NCBI GenBank assembly: GCA_017550165.1
Contig: JAFZQH010000020.1
Location: 62,001-126,000, forward strand
Origin: Lachnospiraceae bacterium
Lineage (GTDB): Bacteria; Bacillota; Clostridia; Lachnospirales; Lachnospiraceae
Direction of reading: 5' to 3'
Length of the DNA: 64,000 bases
The position numbers and the translations under genes were made by a program. Position 1 is the stretch's first letter. Every line of letters begins with the position of its first letter. Under the pieces are notes generated by a model, which saw only the letters and a list, made by a program, of their open reading frames with translations, searched no databases and was not told the DNA's origin. Shown here in pieces: positions 1 through 8,792 of this stretch.

Positions 1-339
1 TCGCATATCTTCTATGTAAGGAGCCATCTTGGGTGCTTGGGCGACTATCACGGAGTCGATATTCTCAATGCAGTAATTCTCATTCTCAATGAGCTTTACC
101 ACTTCAGACAGGAGTTTGATACTGGATATGCCCTTGTATGTATCGTCATTATCGGGGAAGTGTTTCCCGATATCCCCCAGGGCCGCCGCTCCAAGCAGGG
201 CATCCATCACCGCATGGATCAGGACATCCGCATCTGAATGACCGAGAAGGCCTTTTTCGTAAGGGATCTCCACTCCTCCTATGATAAGCTTCCTTTTCTC
301 TACCAGTTTGTGAACATCATATCCCATTCCTATACGCAT
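1..339 (-). CDS. ispF: IspF, 2-C-methyl-D-erythritol 2,4-cyclodiphosphate synthase (5' part, runs off the window)
   Basis: The first 113 codons of the gene are present; the rest lies beyond position 1. IspF converts CDP-methylerythritol 2-phosphate into the cyclic diphosphate in the MEP isoprenoid pathway, as a cytoplasmic homotrimer with one metal per site. The N-terminus [10 protein letters not shown] carries the expected metal ligands Asp8 and His10. The family motif [19 protein letters not shown] follows at about residues 33-51 with the third metal His at 42, then [11 protein letters not shown]. The ATG at 337-339 is preceded by AGAGAGG. The gene lies just downstream of the tRNA pair but is separated from it by a terminator, so it probably has its own promoter. 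Identification is by direct motif reading and is secure; only the 3' end is unknown. Confidence 0.95.
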   Translation of the reverse strand, partial: MRIGMGYDVHKLVEKRKLIIGGVEIPYEKGLLGHSDADVLIHAVMDALLGAAALGDIGKHFPDNDDTYKGISSIKLLSEVVKLIENENYCIENIDSVIVAQAPKMAPYIEDMR

Positions 340-360
340 ATGGAAACCTCTCTTAATAGA

Positions 361-388
361 ACAAAAACCAGGACAATCTATCCTGGTT
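361..388 (-). terminator. Rho-independent terminator of the tRNA-Val/tRNA-Met unit
   Basis: On the minus strand, arms AACCAGGA and TCCTGGTT (8 bp) flank a 7-nt loop and are followed by TTTTTGTT. It sits 7 nt after the end of tRNA-Met, so it most likely ends the tRNA transcript before ispF. Confidence 0.8.
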
Positions 389-394
389 TGATAG

Positions 395-468
395 TAGCGG
401 AAAAGGGATTTGAACCCCTGACACCACGGGTATGAACCGTGTGCTCTCGCCAACTGAGCTATTCCGCC
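395..468 (-). tRNA. tRNA-Met (anticodon CAT)
   Basis: A 74-nt cloverleaf folds on the minus strand. The acceptor strand GGCGGAA pairs with TTCCGCT (one G-U), the D-arm is GCTCAGTTGGCGAGAGC, the anticodon stem is CACGG/CCGTG with loop TTCATAC (anticodon CAT), and the T-loop is TTCAAAT. The body resembles elongator tRNA-Met rather than initiator, although a CAT anticodon modified to read Ile-AUA cannot be excluded by eye. The discriminator base is A and CCA is not encoded. Confidence 0.93.
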
Positions 469-472
469 TAAT

Positions 473-543
473 GTCGTAAGCTGGCGCCATAGGCGCCTGA
501 TCGCTTACGACCAGGCGACATTCCGCGCAGCGGAATGTTGGAC
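473..543 (+). repeat. Structured two-hairpin repeat, copy 1 (between the tRNAs)
   Basis: This 71-nt element has two hairpins. The first has arms GTCGTAAGC (473-481) and GCTTACGAC (503-511), with an inner GGCGCC-ATA-GGCGCC hairpin. A conserved linker GGCGACAT leads into the second, with arms ACATTCCGC (518-526) and GCGGAATGT (530-538) around loop GCA, ending in TTGGAC. An outer AGGCG (513-517)/CGCCT (544-548) pairing can enclose the second hairpin. A related 71-nt copy lies at 23907-23977 on the other strand. It keeps GTCRTAAG, GGCGACAT and ATGTTGGAC while the paired arms differ. That it is a dispersed element is an inference from these two copies. Confidence 0.75.
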
Positions 544-553
544 CGCCTACAAC

Positions 554-630
554 TTGCAGAAAACTGCAAACATTCTGTAACATGCTGCGCATGTTACTAG
601 GCACAACATTTGGACTTCGTCCAAATGTTG
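554..630. repeat. Three further hairpins in the tRNA spacer
   Basis: Directly after the structured repeat come three perfect inverted repeats: TTGCAG-AAAA-CTGCAA (554-569), GTAACATGC-TGC-GCATGTTAC (577-597), and 12-bp arms CAACATTTGGAC/GTCCAAATGTTG around TTC (604-630). With the two hairpins upstream, almost the whole 169-nt spacer can fold. The last pair reuses the GTCCAA...ATGTTG theme of the neighbouring element. None is followed by a T-tract in the tRNA sense, so they are not ordinary terminators. Confidence 0.7.
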
Positions 631-637
631 CACATAA

Positions 638-710
638 TGGGACCAACAGGGCTCGAACCTGTGACCCCCTGCTTGTAAGGCAGGTGCTCTCCCAGCTGAG
701 CTATGATCCC
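638..710 (-). tRNA. tRNA-Val (anticodon TAC)
   Basis: A 73-nt cloverleaf folds on the minus strand. GGGATCA pairs with TGGTCCC (one T-G), the D-arm is GCTCAGCTGGGAGAGC, the anticodon stem is CCTGC/GCAGG with loop CTTACAA (anticodon TAC, Val), and the T-arm is ACAGG-TTCGAGC-CCTGT. The discriminator is A and CCA is not encoded. It is the first gene of the two-tRNA unit. Confidence 0.93.
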
Positions 711-738
711 ATATGTCAAATTCGACATCGCATCTGAT

Positions 739-768
739 ATTATACTATCACGACATAAAAAAAGTCAA
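739..768 (-). promoter_or_regulatory. Sigma-A-type promoter of the tRNA unit
   Basis: On the minus strand TTGACT (763-768) and TATAAT (739-744) are separated by 18 nt, about 29 nt before tRNA-Val. The near-consensus boxes fit a strongly expressed stable-RNA promoter. Confidence 0.75.
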
Positions 769-782
769 GAACTATATTTATT

Positions 783-3497
783 CTATGCGAGCCTCTGCCT
801 GTCCACGAACAGTTTGACACCAAGCTCATAATCGAAATCTTCCAGGGCCTTGACCGCTTCATCCAGGAAGGCCCGCTCGGAATCATCCAATGCCAGGGCA
901 TCCAGCTTATTGGCGCATTCCTCTATCTTATCATAATTATACAACTCGAACCCTTCCTTCATCTCCGAGAAAAGCTTATCAATCTCCTCTCTGGAGGCAG
1001 AGATCTTGGCTGTACTCTTTCCCGGATTCCTGTTGATCTCCATATCAACCAGCTGGATCTCCGAATCCAACTCATCAACAGTAGCAAACAGGTCGTCCGC
1101 ATATTCATTGATATACCTCTCTATATATGAAGTATGTCCGGCCTTTGCCGCCATTTCCATTATTTCGGACTTATCTGCCACATATACATATCCCAGCTGT
1201 CTTGCAGCCCCCTTGATCCCGTGAACTCTGGTCTGGAACAGGTTTATATCCAGCATATATGTCTTCTGGATATCCAGTCCGGCTTCGTAGATCTCCCCTC
1301 TGAAAGTCTGCAATGTCTTCTTCTTTGTCTCAATCTGGCGGAAAGAATCCCTTTCAGCCGCTTCCGTTACATCCTCAGCCGCAATCCTCTTTTCCTCCGG
1401 TAGGAATGATTCCAATACGCCTTTGATCTCAGGCATCTCCAGAGGTTTGGAAAGTATGGCATCAAAGCCCTTTGTAAGATACTCATCCCTTGTATTATCA
1501 AAAAGGTTGGCGCTCATAAGGATAAGAGGGGTATCACACATTCCTCTTATTATGCGTGCCGCCTCATCCCCGTTCATCTTCTCCATCCTGAGATCCAGGA
1601 CTATAAGGTCATAGTGGTTATTCTTAACTGCTTCCACTGCGGTGGTACCGTCATCCGCCTCATCAACCTTGAATTTCCACGGTTCCGTAAGCTCCTTCAG
1701 TATATGTCTGTTGATCTGCATATCATCTACAATGAGTACATTTGCATCGGGATAACAATATGAGGGATGAACTCTGTTGGCAGAATTGAGCTTGTTCCCC
1801 TTGAAGCTGAACTGGTCAATTGATGTAGGGGGCTTTCTCTCTGCATTGTCAGCAACACCCTGCAATATTGCGAATCCGATGGTGCTTCCCGTGACACCGT
1901 CGCTTTCAGCCCACGCACCGCCATGCATCATTTTCGCCATTCTCGATACAAGAGAAAGGCCGAGACCTGTACCCTCTTTTGCTGTCTGTGATGCATAGGA
2001 GGCATAGTCATCAAATATATGCTCCTGTTGCTCCGGAGTCATGCCTGTTCCCGTATCCTTTACCTTACACGTCATTACCACTCCGTCAGGCACCTCAGAA
2101 AACTCAATATAGCATCGTATCTCTCCCTCGGAGGTAAATTTGATGGCGTTGGAAAGGATATTCTGGATCATTTCCTTAACGCACATCTCATCTCCCACAA
2201 CTACAGAAGGATACATGCTTTGAACCTCAATGGAAAAAAGGACCGGCTTCTTATCCAGGTTCACCAAAGACATCTGTGCAAGCTCCATAAGAACCGCCAT
2301 GAAGTCATAGGGTCTTGATGTAAGCTCAAAATGTCCGGCTTCAAGCTTGGAAAAATCTAATATAGAATTAACAATTCTAAGGAGTGTGTTGCCCGATGAG
2401 TTGATATGCTGTGCCAGTCTCCGGTCCTGGGGAGATATCTCCTTCTTAGCGGAAAGGATCTGGCTTATACCTATAATAGCCTGCAGAGGACTGCGGAGCT
2501 CATGACTCTGCATTGCAAGAAACTTTGCCTTCAGAACGGATTGTTCCTCGGCTGCGTCCTTAAGCATCTCCATCTGCCTTGTCTCTTCCTTCTGAGCAGA
2601 CACATCGAGCAATTGGGTTATATAACCGCTGATCCTGCCCTTATATTCAACATTGGTTATCTGCCATCTGTATGTACCTTCTCCGATCACCTCTTCCTGG
2701 CCGTCGATCTTAACCCTTACTGCTGCAGCCAGTTTCCTGTACTCCTTCTTTCTCATGTTCTCTGATAAGAACCCTTTTTCAACGAGCATTTTTTTTGCCA
2801 CATCATTTGCGGTGATCAGGTAAAAGTCTGTATCAAAAAGCATGGTGGGTATCTCGGAACTATCAAATACACTTTCATTCAATACAGATCGCGTATCGAT
2901 GATCTGCCCCGAAACAACAAGATACCATATGATAAAGAGGGAAACCTCCAAACAGATCACAAGCTGGAAACCGTTGGGCTCCCCAAAGACGGTATCATAT
3001 AACACGACGATCCCCGGTACTCCCAGAGCAATGCCTATAAGGGCGTTGATCTTGCCTTCGCGCCGGCTGTAGCTTTGGACAAAGGTTGCCCGAACCTGCA
3101 GGGAAACAACCAGGACGACACATACAAGGAAAAATACCAGCATAAAGATCCGGTAAAGGGGATGATCGACGCTCTGCGAGAATACCACGGCGTCCGTGGA
3201 CAGCATCAGGATAAAACATATGAAATGAACAGGTCTGGGGATCTTGACCTCAAGATAGTCTTCAAAATAGCATGCGACAAAATAACACGCCTGAATAAGG
3301 ATAAGGTCATTTAATCGTCTGAAAACAAAATTAAAACCAAATATCAGCCTCGCCAGCTCGCAAAACTGGAAAGCCACTATAAGCCCCATGATAAGGGGAA
3401 GAAGCCGGTGAACACGATAGTATGTCCCCGACAGGATATATGTCCATACAACGATCATTGTCAGAATGAGAAAGAAAGTCTCAACCGCTATCAACAT
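783..3497 (-). CDS. Membrane hybrid sensor histidine kinase with receiver and Hpt domains
   Basis: This 904-aa protein is predicted to sense a signal at or in the membrane and pass phosphate along a His-Asp-His relay. Residues 1-200 contain about six or seven hydrophobic segments. A PAS-like region covers about 210-300. The dimerisation/phosphoacceptor motif SHELRSP places the His at 332. The ATPase domain shows an N-box (NILSNAIKFT), DTGTGM (481-486) and GTGLGLSL (509-516). The receiver domain (about 585-700) has acidic DD at 591-592, phosphoacceptor Asp635 and conserved Lys near 684. An Hpt-like segment carries VHGIKGA with His759. The last ~75 residues are an extra acidic helical tail. Its ATG overlaps the end of the HD-GYP gene by 7 nt, so the two are translationally coupled. 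No DNA-binding partner regulator is adjacent. The signal and the final output are not visible. Confidence 0.92.
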   Translation of the reverse strand: MLIAVETFFLILTMIVVWTYILSGTYYRVHRLLPLIMGLIVAFQFCELARLIFGFNFVFRRLNDLILIQACYFVACYFEDYLEVKIPRPVHFICFILMLSTDAVVFSQSVDHPLYRIFMLVFFLVCVVLVVSLQVRATFVQSYSRREGKINALIGIALGVPGIVVLYDTVFGEPNGFQLVICLEVSLFIIWYLVVSGQIIDTRSVLNESVFDSSEIPTMLFDTDFYLITANDVAKKMLVEKGFLSENMRKKEYRKLAAAVRVKIDGQEEVIGEGTYRWQITNVEYKGRISGYITQLLDVSAQKEETRQMEMLKDAAEEQSVLKAKFLAMQSHELRSPLQAIIGISQILSAKKEISPQDRRLAQHINSSGNTLLRIVNSILDFSKLEAGHFELTSRPYDFMAVLMELAQMSLVNLDKKPVLFSIEVQSMYPSVVVGDEMCVKEMIQNILSNAIKFTSEGEIRCYIEFSEVPDGVVMTCKVKDTGTGMTPEQQEHIFDDYASYASQTAKEGTGLGLSLVSRMAKMMHGGAWAESDGVTGSTIGFAILQGVADNAERKPPTSIDQFSFKGNKLNSANRVHPSYCYPDANVLIVDDMQINRHILKELTEPWKFKVDEADDGTTAVEAVKNNHYDLIVLDLRMEKMNGDEAARIIRGMCDTPLILMSANLFDNTRDEYLTKGFDAILSKPLEMPEIKGVLESFLPEEKRIAAEDVTEAAERDSFRQIETKKKTLQTFRGEIYEAGLDIQKTYMLDINLFQTRVHGIKGAARQLGYVYVADKSEIMEMAAKAGHTSYIERYINEYADDLFATVDELDSEIQLVDMEINRNPGKSTAKISASREEIDKLFSEMKEGFELYNYDKIEECANKLDALALDDSERAFLDEAVKALEDFDYELGVKLFVDRQRLA

Positions 3498-4942
3498 ATC
3501 TGTCCGCTCTCCCCTGTCAGTATTTCCTTAATTGCCGATTTAATATATACAGAGTTATAGGGCCTTACTATATAGCCTGCACATCCAAGATTACGGCATG
3601 CAAGCACCGTATTGAGATCATTATTTGAGGAAACAAACAGAATAGGCACCATATAACTGGTCTTCTGCTGAATAATGGTAGCTGTCTGGATCCCGTCCAT
3701 CCCCGGCATATTGATATCCATCAATATAAGATCCGGACATGTATTGTTATCGATAAAATCAATAGCCTGCTCACCTGATTTCAAAAGAGTCAGTTCATAA
3801 TACTCCTCCAGTATGTCTTTTAAGAGAAGCAGATTGGTCTTCTGATCATCGACTATCATAAGGCGGAAATGGCGTTTGCCGGAGATCATCTCTCGTCTGT
3901 GGACCTCATTTTCCTCTATGGTATACTCTGCATGTTCAACAATGCTGGTAAGAAGAAGGTTGTTAAATCCCTGTTTGGAAAGGTTTATTATCTCTCCTTT
4001 GTCAGTGACTATCATGGGTCTTCCCTTGCTTTCGGCAATGTTCTTCAAAACAGTTCCGGACATTCCGTCACTTGCAAAAACTCCTGTTCCTTTCGGAAAC
4101 TCAGGCACACAGTCTTCAAGAGCCGACACTGCAGGACCATAGAAAGAAATTCCGGCTCCGCCCTCAAGGTACTCAAGAGCCTCTATGGGAAGATAGGCCC
4201 CCTTGTGTGGCCTGACGGAAGTCAAGGCATCATATACATCAGCCACATGAAGGATCTTGGCAAATACGGGGATCTTCTCTGTTGTGAGCCTGTCCGGATA
4301 ACCGCTTCCGTCCTCATTCTCATGATGATAGAGAATGGCATTCCGTACTTCCTCCGTGACATATCCTTTTTCCCTGACCATCTGGACCGAAATGGAGGGA
4401 TGAAGCTTCATGGTCAGGTACTCCTCCTGGCTGAGCCTTCCCCGGTTCTCACCTATGTTGTCAGGAAGGCGTTGTCTGCCTACATCATGAAGAAGCGCCG
4501 CAAGGATCAGCTGTTCTACCCTTTTCGCCGGCATCCCCATCTTAAGGCCGATAACACCGGCTATGATAGCCACATTAACGGAATGAGCGTAAATATAATC
4601 CTTTTCTCCTCTCGGATCAAGATAATCCAGCTGCATGTCCCCCGACTTCTTAAGTTCCTGGACAATGGTCTCGGCGTGCTCCTGACATTCGGGGATATGG
4701 CAGAATAATACATCCCTCATCATCACCGCACGCTTCTTCGGAAAGACAATGGGATTGACCCTTATTTCCTCAGTCTCCTTGTCTTCAATGTACACACCGC
4801 GAAACCCGTTGTCTTCAAGATAAAACTGGATCTTGTTATCAATGTAGTCACCAAGTTCGGCTAGACATTTACCGTGATAATCATATATGCCGAAAGCCAG
4901 CTGCTGTCCCACCTTGACATCGCTCAAAGAAACATATCTCAT
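3491..4942 (-). CDS. HD-GYP domain protein with C-terminal receiver domain
   Basis: A 483-aa cytoplasmic protein predicted to hydrolyse cyclic di-GMP. An N-terminal ~110 residues of unassigned fold is followed by an HD-GYP domain at about 115-250, with His120, the catalytic pair His152-Asp153, and HHENEDGSGYP at 206-216 matching the HHxxxDGxGYP signature. After a linker, a receiver domain occupies about 358-478, with Asp-Asp at 365-366 and phosphoacceptor Asp409 (LMDINMPGMDG). The usual conserved lysine before the proline of the last strand is an arginine (Arg460), which may alter phosphorylation switching. The receiver sits after the output domain, the reverse of many response regulators. 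It lies 44 nt downstream of purL and overlaps the hybrid kinase, which is its likely phosphodonor by context. The start is supported by GGGGGAAGAAT before ATG. Confidence 0.9.
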   Translation of the reverse strand: MRYVSLSDVKVGQQLAFGIYDYHGKCLAELGDYIDNKIQFYLEDNGFRGVYIEDKETEEIRVNPIVFPKKRAVMMRDVLFCHIPECQEHAETIVQELKKSGDMQLDYLDPRGEKDYIYAHSVNVAIIAGVIGLKMGMPAKRVEQLILAALLHDVGRQRLPDNIGENRGRLSQEEYLTMKLHPSISVQMVREKGYVTEEVRNAILYHHENEDGSGYPDRLTTEKIPVFAKILHVADVYDALTSVRPHKGAYLPIEALEYLEGGAGISFYGPAVSALEDCVPEFPKGTGVFASDGMSGTVLKNIAESKGRPMIVTDKGEIINLSKQGFNNLLLTSIVEHAEYTIEENEVHRREMISGKRHFRLMIVDDQKTNLLLLKDILEEYYELTLLKSGEQAIDFIDNNTCPDLILMDINMPGMDGIQTATIIQQKTSYMVPILFVSSNNDLNTVLACRNLGCAGYIVRPYNSVYIKSAIKEILTGESGQIC

Positions 4943-4986
4943 ATTCTTCCCCCGTTATTATGGATAATTTGCCCTGTGCAAATGAA

Positions 4987-7900
4987 TTATTTGAAATAGT
5001 TCACACCCGACTCAAAGAGCTTCATGTCCTGCTCTCCATAGATATTGACCGCTACACCTTTGCCCTTTCGCTCACAGTGAGCCATCTTCCCCAGAACACG
5101 TCCGTCAGGACTTGTGATACCTTCGATCGAGAAAAATGAACCGTTAACATTATATTCTTCGTCCATAGCCGGACGTCCTTTGGAATCAACATACTGGGTA
5201 GCCACCTGCCCATTTGAGAAAAGCCTCTCTATCACGTCTGCAGGTGCCACAAATCTTCCTTCTCCATGTGAGACCGGCGTAACATATACCGCCCCCAGCC
5301 TTGCTTCCGAAAGCCAGGGCGACTTGTTGCTGACCACTCTTGTATTAACGATCTTGGAAATATGCCGCCCCACAGTATTATACGTCAGTGTAGGCGCATC
5401 CTCCTGCTGCTCTACGATCCTTCCAAAAGGAACCAGCCCCAGCTTGATAAGGGCCTGAAAACCATTACATATGCCCAATACAAGACCGTCCCTGTTCTGA
5501 AGCAGGTCTTCCAGCGCTTCCTTAAGTTTTTCATTCCTGAAGGCCGTTGCAAAGAACTTGGCGGAACCCTCGGGCTCATCTCCTGCGCTGAATCCTCCCG
5601 GGAACATTACTATCTGTGCCGCTTTGATGGCGGATACATATTCGTCAACGGACTCCCTTATGGAATCTGCGGAAAGATTCTTAAACACCTTGGTCGTAAC
5701 CTCGGCTCCCGCAGTCTCAAAGGCCCTCCGGCTGTCGTATTCGCAATTGGTCCCGGGAAATACCGGGATGAATACATTAGGCTTGGCCACCTTATTCCTG
5801 CACACATAAACCTGGCTTTTATAATACAATCTGGGGCGAACCTCCTGGGTCCGTTTGACTCCTGATCTGGTGGGAAATACTTTCTCCAATGTGCCCGTCC
5901 AGTCAGATTCCATCTCCTCCATGTTATAGAGCATATTCTTGTAGAATATGGCAGGAGTGTCGATCAGCTCCCCTATCACAACATGGGGGATATCTATCCT
6001 CGTCAGTGCGCTCTCCGGAACCTCGGCTATGATCTCACCGTATGCCGCTCTTGTTAAGTCGTTGATCTCAAAAGAATCGTAAATATGACATCCCAGCCTG
6101 TTACCCATAGCCATCTTGCATATGGCAGGAAGTATGCCATGCCGTCCCAGAGTATATGTTGAGAATATATTACCCTCGGCGATAAGTTCATGGATCCGCT
6201 CGTAGCTCCTCTTAAGAGCCTCAAAGTCCGGCACCAGATTATCATCTTTATTAATTACAAATTTAACAATTTTGCTATTTTCGTTTTTAAACTCGGGAGA
6301 AACGACGTTCTCAGACTTTGCCACATCTACCGCAAAGGATATAAGTGTAGGCGGAACATCTATATCATTAAAGGTTCCGGACATGGAATCCTTACCTCCG
6401 ATGGATGGTAATCCCAGTTGCATCTGGGCTTCATACGCTCCCAGCAGGGCAGCAAAGGGCTGGCTCCACCTCTTCGGATCTTCCGACATGCGTCTGAAGT
6501 ATTCCTGGAACGAGAACCTTATTTTCTTATAATCTCCGCCTGTTGCCACTATCTTGGAAACGGATTCGACAACAGCATACATTGCGCCATGGTATGGGCT
6601 CCACTTGGAAAGATAGGGATCGAAGCCGTAACTCATCATGGTCACCGTGTCGGACTCTCCTGATTCAAGGGGCAGTTTGGCTACCATACACTGGATCTCC
6701 GTCATCTGGTACCGGCCACCGTATGGCATAAGCACAGTTCCGGCACCTATGGAACTATCGAACATTTCCACAAGGCCCTTCTGTGAACACTCATTCAGGT
6801 CTCCCAGTATCCTTGAGAACGCCCCCCTGGTACTTTCATCTCTAAGTGCCTCCTTGGCAAAGGGATCCTCGTTCTCATCCGGCATCTCTACCGTAACGGA
6901 TGTCTCCTGATGAGCTCCGTTGGTATCAAGAAATGCCCTTGAGATATTAACTATATCCTTGCCTCTCCATTTGAGCACAAGTCTGGGTTCCTTCGTAACT
7001 TCCGCAACAACTGTGGCTTCAAGGTTCTCTTCGGCCGAATATCCGAGGAACTCCTCCACCGTCTCCGGAGCCACTACCACAGCCATCCTCTCCTGGGATT
7101 CCGAAATGGCTATCTCCGTACCGTCAAGACCTTCGTATTTCTTAGGTACCTTATCCAGATTCACCACCAGGCCATCCGCCAGTTCTCCGATGGCAACGGA
7201 TACACCTCCTGCGCCAAAGTCATTACACTTCTTGATGAGCCTGCTGACCTCCGGACGTTTGAAAAGCCTCTGTATCTTACGTTCAGTGGGGGGATTACCC
7301 TTCTGGACTTCTGCTCCGCAGGTCTCTATGGACTCCTCCGTATGAACCTTGGATGATCCCGTGGCCCCACCGCAGCCGTCACGTCCCGTGCGGCCGCCCA
7401 AAAGTATGATGATATCTCCCGGATCGGAAGTCTCTCTGATGACATTGGCCCTGGGGGCAGCGCCCATAACAGCGCCCACCTCCATACGCTTGGCCACATA
7501 ATCCGGATGATATATTTCCTTAACATAGCCTGTGGCAAGTCCGATCTGGTTGCCATAGGAACTGTAACCGCCGGCAGCATCTCTTACGATCTTCTTCTGG
7601 GGAAGCTTGCCCTTCAACGTATCCTTCATGGGTGTCCCGGGGTCAGCCGCACCGGTAATGCGCATGGCCTGGTACACGTAGGAGCGGCCCGACAGAGGAT
7701 CTCTTATAGCCCCTCCCAGGCATGTGGCGGCCCCACCGAAGGGTTCGATCTCGGTAGGATGATTATGTGTCTCATTCTTGAAGCTTATAAGCCATTCTGA
7801 CGTCACGCCGTCTACGGTAACCGGACACACTATACTGCATGCATTGATCTCGTCCGTCTCTTCCTGATCATCCAGCAAACCGTCTTTTTTGAGTTTTTTT

Positions 7901-8742
7901 GCAGGCATGACAGCCAGATCCATCAGGCATATATATTTGTCGTCCCTGCCGGCATATACGTCCTCCCTGTCGGCAAGATATCTCTTAAAAGACTTCTCGA
8001 TCTGTTCTTTATATCTGCCGTCCTCAAAAGTAATATCCTTCAATTCCGTAGAAAAGGTTGTATGGCGGCAATGATCCGACCAATAAGTATCAAGCACCCT
8101 TATCTCGGTCATGGAGGGATCGCGTTTTTCTTCATTTCTGAAGTATTCGCGTATAAAGCAGAAATCATTGTAGGTCATGGCAAGGCCCAGAGAATTATAT
8201 AAGGATTTAAATTCTTCTTCGTTATCATCTCTGAATCCCCGGAATATATGTACATCTTCCGGTTCATCATAAGCGCTTATAAGGGTATCCGGCTTCGTCT
8301 CCGAGGCAAATCTGGAATCCACCGGATTAACACACAGTCCTTTTATGGCTTCCAGCTGCTCATCATCGATCTTGCCGTCGATCACGTATGTAATAGCCGT
8401 TCTGATAACCGGATCCTCATTTTCATTTAAAAGCTTGAGGCACTGCTGCGCCGAATCCGCCCTCTGGTCGAACTGACCGGGAAGATATTCCACCGTGAAC
8501 GCCCTGCCCTCTCCGGCCTCATAGTTCTCCTCATAGATGTCATCAACCGGCGCCTCTGAGAAGACCGTTCTTTTTGCAGCTTCATATGTATTATCCGAAA
8601 CGTTCTCTATATCATACCTGATAAGGACCCTGACTCCTTCTACACAGTCGATCCCCAGGTAATTCCTGATCTCCTTGAATAGCTTATCTGCTGCAACGGC
8701 ATAAGGCTTCTTTTTTTCAACATAAATACGTCTGACACTCAT
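4987..8742 (-). CDS. purL: Phosphoribosylformylglycinamidine synthase, single-chain PurL with glutaminase domain
   Basis: At 1251 aa this is the long form that joins the FGAM synthase and its glutamine amidotransferase (PurQ) in one chain. It catalyses the ATP- and glutamine-dependent fourth step of de novo purine synthesis. Visible marks include FKNETHNHPTEIEPFGGAAT and GGAIRDPLSGR near residue 330-360, the GGRTGRDGCGGATGSSK loop, a second AIRS-like half with SIGGKDSMSGTF, and the C-terminal class I amidotransferase. That domain starts at VFIPVFPGTNCEYDSRRAFE and has the nucleophile motif GICNGFQALIKLG and a later HGEGR. AGG AGG-type ribosome binding (CCGGAGG) precedes the ATG. No purine riboswitch is visible in the 50-nt upstream gap, so it probably shares a transcript with the DUF genes before it. 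Confidence 0.97.
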   Translation of the reverse strand: MSVRRIYVEKKKPYAVAADKLFKEIRNYLGIDCVEGVRVLIRYDIENVSDNTYEAAKRTVFSEAPVDDIYEENYEAGEGRAFTVEYLPGQFDQRADSAQQCLKLLNENEDPVIRTAITYVIDGKIDDEQLEAIKGLCVNPVDSRFASETKPDTLISAYDEPEDVHIFRGFRDDNEEEFKSLYNSLGLAMTYNDFCFIREYFRNEEKRDPSMTEIRVLDTYWSDHCRHTTFSTELKDITFEDGRYKEQIEKSFKRYLADREDVYAGRDDKYICLMDLAVMPAKKLKKDGLLDDQEETDEINACSIVCPVTVDGVTSEWLISFKNETHNHPTEIEPFGGAATCLGGAIRDPLSGRSYVYQAMRITGAADPGTPMKDTLKGKLPQKKIVRDAAGGYSSYGNQIGLATGYVKEIYHPDYVAKRMEVGAVMGAAPRANVIRETSDPGDIIILLGGRTGRDGCGGATGSSKVHTEESIETCGAEVQKGNPPTERKIQRLFKRPEVSRLIKKCNDFGAGGVSVAIGELADGLVVNLDKVPKKYEGLDGTEIAISESQERMAVVVAPETVEEFLGYSAEENLEATVVAEVTKEPRLVLKWRGKDIVNISRAFLDTNGAHQETSVTVEMPDENEDPFAKEALRDESTRGAFSRILGDLNECSQKGLVEMFDSSIGAGTVLMPYGGRYQMTEIQCMVAKLPLESGESDTVTMMSYGFDPYLSKWSPYHGAMYAVVESVSKIVATGGDYKKIRFSFQEYFRRMSEDPKRWSQPFAALLGAYEAQMQLGLPSIGGKDSMSGTFNDIDVPPTLISFAVDVAKSENVVSPEFKNENSKIVKFVINKDDNLVPDFEALKRSYERIHELIAEGNIFSTYTLGRHGILPAICKMAMGNRLGCHIYDSFEINDLTRAAYGEIIAEVPESALTRIDIPHVVIGELIDTPAIFYKNMLYNMEEMESDWTGTLEKVFPTRSGVKRTQEVRPRLYYKSQVYVCRNKVAKPNVFIPVFPGTNCEYDSRRAFETAGAEVTTKVFKNLSADSIRESVDEYVSAIKAAQIVMFPGGFSAGDEPEGSAKFFATAFRNEKLKEALEDLLQNRDGLVLGICNGFQALIKLGLVPFGRIVEQQEDAPTLTYNTVGRHISKIVNTRVVSNKSPWLSEARLGAVYVTPVSHGEGRFVAPADVIERLFSNGQVATQYVDSKGRPAMDEEYNVNGSFFSIEGITSPDGRVLGKMAHCERKGKGVAVNIYGEQDMKLFESGVNYFK

Positions 8743-8792
8743 AATAACCTCCGGGGCTTAATTACTGTATTCCTTGAGCCTACTACCTTTTA

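Noticed and set aside
353-646. Minus-strand open frame of 97 codons over tRNA-Met and the spacer
   Set aside because: It overlaps a well-formed tRNA and the palindromic spacer and has no ribosome binding site.
3869-4708. Plus-strand frame of 279 codons
   Set aside because: It is antisense to the HD-GYP gene, whose motifs are clear; no recognisable protein features in the plus frame.
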